Notes under the pieces: generated by a model
Database searches by the model: none
Told to the model about the DNA's origin: nothing
Seen by the model: only the letters and a program-made list of their open reading frames with translations
IMG/VR virus record: IMGVR_UViG_3300020164_000234
Span: 1 to 29,517 of that record
Source: a virus
DNA length: 29,517 bases
Direction: 5' to 3' (one strand)
In this document: positions 22,839-27,142 of the stretch, piece after piece
How the letters are laid out: every line of letters begins with the position of its first letter
How positions within the stretch are numbered: the first letter of the stretch is position 1
Program-made: the position numbers and the translations under genes

Positions 22839-23293
22839 GGTTTTTGTGTTTGCATTGCCTGCAAGACCTTGACTATTCGCCCTACCATTTCGCGCTCGAT
22901 GTGCTCGACCGAGATCCTGTTAAACTTCTTTTTCAGAAAGACCAAAAAGGCTGCATCACGCTTTGCCCGTGTCGGCTGCACGGATACCTCTGCCCACATG
23001 GCGGCAAGCATGTTGAGCTGCTTTTGTGTTGCCATCCCGAGCCGGTATTTCGGTTCTGGTGGGTGCTTCGATACGCGCTTTGCGCTACTCAGCAACCCAT
23101 TATTGTTCACGAGTTTTTGCAGGAATGATATAACCTTGTGTGCATCGGTAATGGTCAACTCTTTGCAGCTGCTTGCACCATATCCGGAGAGCAAAGCCCG
23201 GTAATTACCGTCATCCATGCCAGCAAGCCGCTGCAGTGTCTTTATCCGTTGCACCATCATCGGCGGCAGTGTTATTTTTTTCAGTTCAGGCAT
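22835..23293 (-). CDS. gemA: GemA/gp16 family protein carrying an in-frame repeat insertion
   Basis: 152 residues, matching the Mu GemA (gp16, DUF1018) family: an N-terminal helical part (MMVQRIKTLQRLAGMDDGNYRALLSGYGASSCKELTITDAHKVI) and the C-terminal part (MATQKQLNMLAAMWAEVSVQ...LVFLKKKFNRISVEHIEREMVGRIVKVLQAM). GemA in Mu is an early gene linked to host DNA topology and gene-expression changes. Residues 66-77 (GLLSSAKRVSKH) are the exact translation of repeat element B and separate the two conserved parts. It is coupled to mor by a 4-nt overlap. Confidence 0.8.
   Translation of the reverse strand: MPELKKITLPPMMVQRIKTLQRLAGMDDGNYRALLSGYGASSCKELTITDAHKVISFLQKLVNNNGLLSSAKRVSKHPPEPKYRLGMATQKQLNMLAAMWAEVSVQPTRAKRDAAFLVFLKKKFNRISVEHIEREMVGRIVKVLQAMQTQKP
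23064..23097. repeat. Element B inside gemA
   Basis: TTCGATACGCGCTTTGCGCT followed by ACTCAGCAACC, matching the copies at 7039-7071 and 10926-10958. It lies within the coding sequence, keeps the reading frame and encodes residues 66-77. Confidence 0.85.
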
Positions 23294-23295
23294 CG

Positions 23296-23535
23296 TTAAA
23301 ACAGATCAAGTTGTTTCTTGTTCTTATACTCGTTAAGCCGCCTTTCTGCTGCTGCTAAGCATTGCTTTACATAGGACAGCTCTTTTCTGGAATAATCGTC
23401 AAGAGTAGAAACCCATAACCTTGAGTAAAACACATACCTGCGCTCGTACCCGTCAATCACAGCCGTAGCGATGAAGTTTCTTACTGCATCATCCCCAATC
23501 GGGCAGGTCTGGATATATTCCAAGGAATAGTTCAT
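23296..23535 (-). CDS. Small early hypothetical protein
   Basis: 79 residues, soluble, no recognised family. A beta-like first half (IGDDAVRNFIATAVIDGYERRYVFYSRLW) is followed by a charged helix (YSRKELSYVKQCLAAAERRLNEYKNKKQ). The end QLDLF looks like a short linear motif of the QL-x-LF type used by sliding-clamp (DnaN) binders, but at an extreme C-terminus this may be chance. The start overlaps the previous stop by 4 nt. Confidence 0.55.
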   Translation of the reverse strand: MNYSLEYIQTCPIGDDAVRNFIATAVIDGYERRYVFYSRLWVSTLDDYSRKELSYVKQCLAAAERRLNEYKNKKQLDLF

Positions 23536-23840
23536 GACGTTTGCTCTTTTTTAGGCGGATACATTAATGCTGAAAGTTTGTCTTGCTGCTTCCAGAGTTT
23601 TGTTATTTCGTTTTGCAACGCCCACCATGTCCTTCGATAATCCGGCTTCGTCCGATCAAGAGCTTTTATTTCGGATAGGCAATTATCAACCTTTTTAGTG
23701 AGCTGTGTATTAAGGCTGTGATAAGCATGAATTTCGAGATCTCGGATATATGCTTTCCATGGATAGCTTTGACACAAGATGTCAATCAACTCATCTTTAT
23801 GGAGCAGACTCAGCAATTTTTTTGTATTTGTATCAGACAT
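23532..23840 (-). CDS. Small early hypothetical protein
   Basis: 102 residues from the ATG at 23840, helical and charged (KKLLSLLHKDELIDILCQSYPWKAYIRDLEIHAYHSLNTQLTKKVDNCLSEIKALDRTKPDYRRTWWALQNEITKLWKQQDKL). No family is recognised. A longer in-frame start at 23954 would translate the tRNA-like gene and is rejected. The chosen start has a ribosome site GGAGAG eight bases upstream, and that sequence lies inside repeat A. It is coupled to the next gene by ATGA. Confidence 0.55.
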   Translation of the reverse strand: MSDTNTKKLLSLLHKDELIDILCQSYPWKAYIRDLEIHAYHSLNTQLTKKVDNCLSEIKALDRTKPDYRRTWWALQNEITKLWKQQDKLSALMYPPKKEQTS

Positions 23841-23863
23841 TATCAACTCTCCATTATCAATTA
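23841..23863. repeat. Repeat A supplying a ribosome binding site
   Basis: On the minus strand GATAATGGAGAGTTGATA precedes the ATG at 23840. The GGAGAG is a Shine-Dalgarno-like variant of the repeat unit. Confidence 0.6.
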
Positions 23864-23869
23864 CTTTTG

Positions 23870-23995
23870 TGCTCCCGGCAGGACTCGAACCTGCATCCCG
23901 ATTAACCGTCTTTGTGTTGTCAGTCAGACTTTGCCCGGAGTCATGTAGGGACAACCTTCCGGCCTACACCGCGTCTACCTTTCCGCCACGGGAGC
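23870..23995 (-). tRNA. Aberrant tRNA-Leu-like gene, 126 nt
   Basis: The acceptor stem is perfect (GCTCCCG with CGGGAGC, 7 bp) and the discriminator is A, as in leucine tRNAs. The D arm TGGCGGAAAGGTAGACGC has the GCG/CGC stem and leucine-type loop. The T arm is perfect (GCAGG-TTCGAGT-CCTGC). The 76 nt between D and T stems are far longer than the roughly 32 nt of a normal class II tRNA, and no 5-bp stem with 7-base anticodon loop is found. The nearest is GTGTAG/CTACAT with a 15-base loop. CCA is not encoded. It may be a degenerate tRNA, an intron-bearing tRNA or a tRNA mimic. It lies in the early operon between repeats. Confidence 0.55.
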
Positions 23996-23996
23996 C

Positions 23997-24031
23997 ATTA
24001 ATTGTCAATTGTCCATTATCAATTGTCAACT
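23997..24031. repeat. Repeat A upstream of the tRNA-like gene
   Basis: AATTGTCAATTGTCCATTATC and related units lie between the stop of the AP2-like gene and the 5' end of the tRNA-like gene. Repeat A thus flanks the tRNA-like gene on both sides. Confidence 0.7.
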
Positions 24032-24590
24032 AATAATTACTCTTCAACTTCTCAACCTTCTCCTTCATTCCATTCTCAATATCAGTGACCCGCACATCTC
24101 CGGCCATAACAAGCAAATCCACAACAGTAAACAGCTTGCCGATGTGCCTGCCAATGCGTTCCTGATTGGTGACTGCAAGTGGGTCTCTTTTGCCTTTCAA
24201 GCCAGTCCGGATGATTTCACCAGATACGGTGATAACGCCCGAAGCATCTTCAAGCAAGTGAGCCAAAGTACGATCGGTGTCGCGATACTTCGGCGGTTTG
24301 ACTGTCCGCTTGAAGGCCGGATATCCTTTTTCCTGCATGCTGCCCGGAGCGGAAAATACTGCCTCCGCCTGCTGGCGGCGGGATATTGCCATCCCTTTTG
24401 ATTCGCACCACTGATGAAATACCTGCTTTTTCCCTCTGTGGAGGTATGCCCGCCACATCCTCCGCTTCGGGCAGAACGAAACCCCTGCCACGTGCTCTTT
24501 ATCGCTGAGGTCAATGGTTACAGCCTCGCCCACCGAGAGCGATAAAGGCGCCACCTTTGTGGTCGCCTCCGGTAACTTCTTCTTACTCAT
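24030..24590 (-). CDS. Early protein with AP2-like DNA-binding segment
   Basis: 186 residues. Residues 33-79 (HVAGVSFCPKRRMWRAYLHR... SRRQQAEAVF) follow the AP2/integrase-N style pattern: GV.F....W.A.....GK......... .A...A. This fold binds DNA in phage homing-type and regulator proteins. The C-terminal half is helical (ASGVITVSGEIIRTGLKGKRD...ERIGRHIGKLFTVVDLLVMAGDV). No nuclease motif was seen. The start has AAGGGAG from repeat A about eight bases upstream. It precedes the tRNA-like gene in the operon. The role is unknown; regulation or DNA binding is inference. Confidence 0.5.
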   Translation of the reverse strand: MSKKKLPEATTKVAPLSLSVGEAVTIDLSDKEHVAGVSFCPKRRMWRAYLHRGKKQVFHQWCESKGMAISRRQQAEAVFSAPGSMQEKGYPAFKRTVKPPKYRDTDRTLAHLLEDASGVITVSGEIIRTGLKGKRDPLAVTNQERIGRHIGKLFTVVDLLVMAGDVRVTDIENGMKEKVEKLKSNY

Positions 24591-24874
24591 ATCAACTCTC
24601 CCTTATCCATTGTCAACTGTCCATTATCCATTGTCAATTCTCCCTTATCCATTGTCAATTGTCCCTTATCAATTAATCGACCACCTGACTTCACGAAAAA
24701 CACGCCGAAAAATAGTACTGCGACGCTGATCCACGCCCGAACAGCCATCACCAACGGCACAAGCAGCTCCAGATACATGCGCACAAAGTGCCGTGCGTTC
24801 CAGAGCAATACGCTAAGCCCGCACAGAATCGCCAGCCGAATGAGGTTGACGACAATCAGTTCAACGTTATTCAT
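24587..24874 (-). CDS. Small two-helix membrane protein with a repeat-encoded tail
   Basis: 95 residues from the ATG at 24874. It has two membrane segments, about residues 5-25 (ELIVVNLIRLAILCGLSVLLW) and 33-62 (YLELLVPLVMAVRAWISVAV... FFGVFFV). The C-terminal 28 residues are four copies of a seven-residue unit, D(K/N)G(Q/E)LTM, encoded by tandem repeat A. The in-frame extension to 25003 covers the zinc-ribbon gene in another frame and is rejected. The ATG overlaps the previous stop by 8 nt (ATGAATAA) and has GAGG upstream. The size and topology would suit a holin, but its place in the early operon argues against that. Confidence 0.6.
   Translation of the reverse strand: MNNVELIVVNLIRLAILCGLSVLLWNARHFVRMYLELLVPLVMAVRAWISVAVLFFGVFFVKSGGRLIDKGQLTMDKGELTMDNGQLTMDKGELI
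24591..24676. repeat. Repeat A tandem array, 21-bp period
   Basis: Four units of about 21 bp with the form GACAATGGATAAGGGA(G/C)A(A/G)TT on the minus strand. It encodes the tail of the membrane protein, holds its stop codon, and provides the ribosome site (AAGGGAGAGTTGAT) of the AP2-like gene. Confidence 0.8.
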
Positions 24875-25085
24875 GTTGTGCTGCCTCCTCAAATTTCTGG
24901 CCGAAATTCTTCTCCATTTCCCGCTTTTGATACGTATTGAAATATTTAATGGTGATGTCCACGTAAAACGATTTTCTGCATTTATGGCAGTTGTTCCAGC
25001 CAAACCAATCCATTTGGTTCGTTTCTTCCTCTGTGTGCCTGTACCCGCAAACAGGGCAGACTACCGTGTTCTTATCTTGTGTCAT
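24867..25085 (-). CDS. Small zinc-ribbon protein
   Basis: 72 residues. Two cysteine pairs, CPVC (about residues 10-13) and CHKC (33-36), separated by about 20 residues, form a probable zinc ribbon; the rest is a charged helix (YFNTYQKREMEKNFGQKFEEAAQHE). Its function is unknown; such proteins bind nucleic acid or act as adaptors. The start overlaps the MuB stop by 4 nt, so it is coupled to MuB translation. Confidence 0.6.
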   Translation of the reverse strand: MTQDKNTVVCPVCGYRHTEEETNQMDWFGWNNCHKCRKSFYVDITIKYFNTYQKREMEKNFGQKFEEAAQHE

Positions 25086-26014
25086 TGTGATCCTCCTCGT
25101 TTTAGTTCAAGCTCTTTGGCTATGGTGATGATGGTCTTTTCGTTGAGAGTCTCTCCGGTCTGTGCTGCGGCATACGTGGCAAAAAAGAGGTCTTCAGCCT
25201 GCCTGATGTCTCCTCCGCAGAACTCTGCAATAACTTGCGCTATCGGTTGAGGCTCTTCAACCATCTCGCCAATCAAGAGCGCTAAATCCGATACAATGTC
25301 TTTTCTTGTGCGCACTACTTCACGCTTCACTCGGCATCGGTTCCAGATGTACTGGAACTCTCCGCGCAGACCGCGCATTGTTGCCGCAAAGCGGGGAAGA
25401 CCGACATAAACAATCCCGATGTTTGCAAAGTCGTAGATCCTGCGCACCACATCGAGCACGGCTGGTTTCAGGTGTTCGGCCTCATCCAGAATGATTACTT
25501 TTCCTGTTCCTTGCAGTTTTTCACAGATGGCCATCAGCACTTCGTGCACATTCCCTCGTGCTTCAATGTTACTTTGCCTGGCAATTTCCTGCAGTACCGA
25601 ACGCATTGGAAATGTCGGGTGGCATTCAATGGCGATGGAGCCTGGGTTATGCTCTACATAGTCCTTGATCGCTCTTGTTTTTCCTGTTCCTGACAGGGAG
25701 GTTACCAGACCTATCTTTCCCTTCAGGTGGCAGTGCCGTATGGTTTCGGTTACGTGCCTGTACACGGTTGTTTTTGCTGTTTTCTCGAATCTTTCAAGGC
25801 CCTGCAATGGGAGTGCGTCAACTTCTTTTCTCCTCTGCAGCCACGCCGATATTTTCTTTTCGATCTGTTCAGGGTTTGCGGGATAAATCCCGCTTAACCA
25901 TTGACTGAGAGAGGCTCCTGATATCCCGCAAAGCTTTGAGAGGGCATTGCCGGATATTTCCTCGGCTGCCATCAAGGCTTTGATTTCTTCTACCAGTTGT
26001 GTATTGTTGCTCAT
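25082..26014 (-). CDS. muB: MuB-type transposition target ATPase
   Basis: 310 residues. The N-terminal helix-turn-helix (NALSKLCGISGASLSQWLSGI, about residues 23-43) precedes an AAA+ ATPase with Walker A SLSGTGKT (106-113) and Walker B VIILDEAE (173-180). The C-terminal helical region (DLALLIGEMVEEPQPIAQVIAEFCGGDIRQAEDLFFATYAAA) resembles the MuB C-terminal domain. MuB binds target DNA and delivers it to the MuA transpososome, and gives target immunity. The gene lies downstream of the transposase with several small ORFs between them, unlike Mu where B follows A directly. Confidence 0.88.
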   Translation of the reverse strand: MSNNTQLVEEIKALMAAEEISGNALSKLCGISGASLSQWLSGIYPANPEQIEKKISAWLQRRKEVDALPLQGLERFEKTAKTTVYRHVTETIRHCHLKGKIGLVTSLSGTGKTRAIKDYVEHNPGSIAIECHPTFPMRSVLQEIARQSNIEARGNVHEVLMAICEKLQGTGKVIILDEAEHLKPAVLDVVRRIYDFANIGIVYVGLPRFAATMRGLRGEFQYIWNRCRVKREVVRTRKDIVSDLALLIGEMVEEPQPIAQVIAEFCGGDIRQAEDLFFATYAAAQTGETLNEKTIITIAKELELKRGGSQ

Positions 26015-26035
26015 GGTGTTTTGCTCGTTTATTGT

Positions 26036-26263
26036 TTACTGGCAAGCGCTTTTTTTGACGCCGCTGCAGTTTGCTCCTGCGGCGGTTGTTATTTCATTCC
26101 CGAGCAGGACAAAATAGAGTATCCTTCCCTTTATCCCCGGTTCCTGTAGCGCGTTGACAACCTCTTTCATTGCCTTGTCTTTCGATAACCCGACCTTATA
26201 AATCAGGTAATCAACCAGACCGTCAACCGTGTGGTCTAATGCTTGTTTCGAGTTTTTCCGCAT
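26036..26263 (-). CDS. Small early hypothetical protein
   Basis: 75 residues, soluble, no recognised family. It begins MRKNSKQALDHTVDGLVDYLIYKVGLSKDKAMKEVVNALQEPGIKGRILYFVL and ends in a short Ala/Cys-rich tail. Its leader AAGGAGCACCACACC matches those of neighbouring early genes. Confidence 0.55.
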   Translation of the reverse strand: MRKNSKQALDHTVDGLVDYLIYKVGLSKDKAMKEVVNALQEPGIKGRILYFVLLGNEITTAAGANCSGVKKSACQ

Positions 26264-26281
26264 GGTGTGGTGCTCCTTGTT

Positions 26282-26542
26282 TTATCGTTTACAAAATCCC
26301 CAGTGTGGCTGATAGCCGAAAACGTCACTCCCTGCCTTGCATACCGTTCTCCCCGAGTGGGTGACCAGTGTCTTTTTGCCGTCGCCACATTCCAGATCGA
26401 GCTGGCAGGGCATCTGTTTGCCTGCCGTCGTCCGTACAAAGTGTATCTGCGAGCTGCATACCGGGCACAGCACGTGAGGCCCGTTTCCTATCCGCGCTTG
26501 ATACGCTGTAATGTTCCGCTGTCCCTCCGCTATGTCGTGCAT
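26282..26542 (-). CDS. Small cysteine-rich (zinc-binding) early protein
   Basis: 86 residues from the ATG at 26542, which has the strong ribosome site AAAAGGAGCACCACC. Cysteines in CPVC (about residues 25-28), C46, C52, C68 and C84 suggest zinc binding. The longer in-frame start at 26746 would run through the upstream gene in another frame and is rejected. Its function is unknown. Confidence 0.6.
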   Translation of the reverse strand: MHDIAEGQRNITAYQARIGNGPHVLCPVCSSQIHFVRTTAGKQMPCQLDLECGDGKKTLVTHSGRTVCKAGSDVFGYQPHWGFCKR

Positions 26543-26559
26543 GGTGGTGCTCCTTTTGG

Positions 26560-26784
26560 TTAGTTCAGTTGACCTGTTCTCAATGCAAGTTTTCCTTTCC
26601 GGGTCACCAGCGTGAGGATATAGACCTCGTTTGTCTGGGTGAAAATCTGCACTTTGTGAAACTCGTGGCATAACGGGCAGGTGACGCCGAAATCCTCGAC
26701 TTTTTTCTCGCTGCTTTTGGCTGTAACGTTTTCTTTTGAGCCGCATTTCGGGCAGTAGAATTCAAAGTAGTGGTCAATGTTCAT
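26560..26784 (-). CDS. Small two-CxxC zinc-ribbon early protein
   Basis: 74 residues. CPKC at residues 11-14 and CPLC at 36-39 make a classic zinc ribbon, followed by a beta-like end (KVQIFTQTNEVYILTLVTRKGKLAL). The leader AAGGAGCATAACCACC gives a clear start. It lies between the unknown at 26790 and another cysteine-rich ORF. Its role is unknown. Confidence 0.6.
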   Translation of the reverse strand: MNIDHYFEFYCPKCGSKENVTAKSSEKKVEDFGVTCPLCHEFHKVQIFTQTNEVYILTLVTRKGKLALRTGQLN

Positions 26785-26789
26785 GGTGG

Positions 26790-27116
26790 TTATGCTCCTT
26801 CTTCGGGTTTGTCGATATTCCCTAAAACCCCAAAGATCACAGCCCTAATCATACCTATGGTATCAAAAGCATCATCCATTGAGTCTGCTTGAATGGCAAA
26901 TACTCGATAGTTTCGTGATTCGATCGTGACAAAAAAATCAGAATCTTCCTCAGCGATATCGAATCGGTTAGTAAGGAACTCTTTTCCATAATTGATGGAG
27001 AAAATGGAGATATGCGCATCATATTGATCGCGGATTACAGTTTCTACCTTAAGCCAACCAGAGCTTGCGAACTCGATTAAGCTTATGTCCTTTAAATTGG
27101 CAATGATATTTTCCAT
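26790..27116 (-). CDS. Small early hypothetical protein
   Basis: 108 residues, soluble alpha/beta, acidic (MENIIANLKDISLIEFASSGWLKVETVIRDQYDAHISIFSINYGKEFLTNRF...). The C-terminal part (SRNYRVFAIQADSMDDAFDTIGMIRAVIFGVLGN) has an alternating pattern like small immunity or anti-defence proteins, but I cannot name a family. It is the first gene downstream of the transposase, and its leader ends ACCACCACA before the ATG. Confidence 0.55.
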   Translation of the reverse strand: MENIIANLKDISLIEFASSGWLKVETVIRDQYDAHISIFSINYGKEFLTNRFDIAEEDSDFFVTIESRNYRVFAIQADSMDDAFDTIGMIRAVIFGVLGNIDKPEEGA

Positions 27117-27142
27117 TGTGGTGGTATCCCTTTGTTTTAGTG

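Noticed and set aside
23532-23954. Longer start for the small early gene (140 codons)
   Set aside because: The extra codons translate the tRNA-like gene and repeat A; the ATG at 23840 has a good ribosome site.
23870-23995. tmRNA or group I intron-bearing tRNA
   Set aside because: Far too short for either; no tag ORF, and no group I intron core is visible.
24591-24676. CRISPR array
   Set aside because: The repeats are tandem with no unique spacers and belong to the dispersed repeat A family.
26282-26746. Long form of the cysteine-rich ORF (154 codons)
   Set aside because: The first 68 codons overlap a better zinc-ribbon gene in another frame; the ATG at 26542 has a strong ribosome site.
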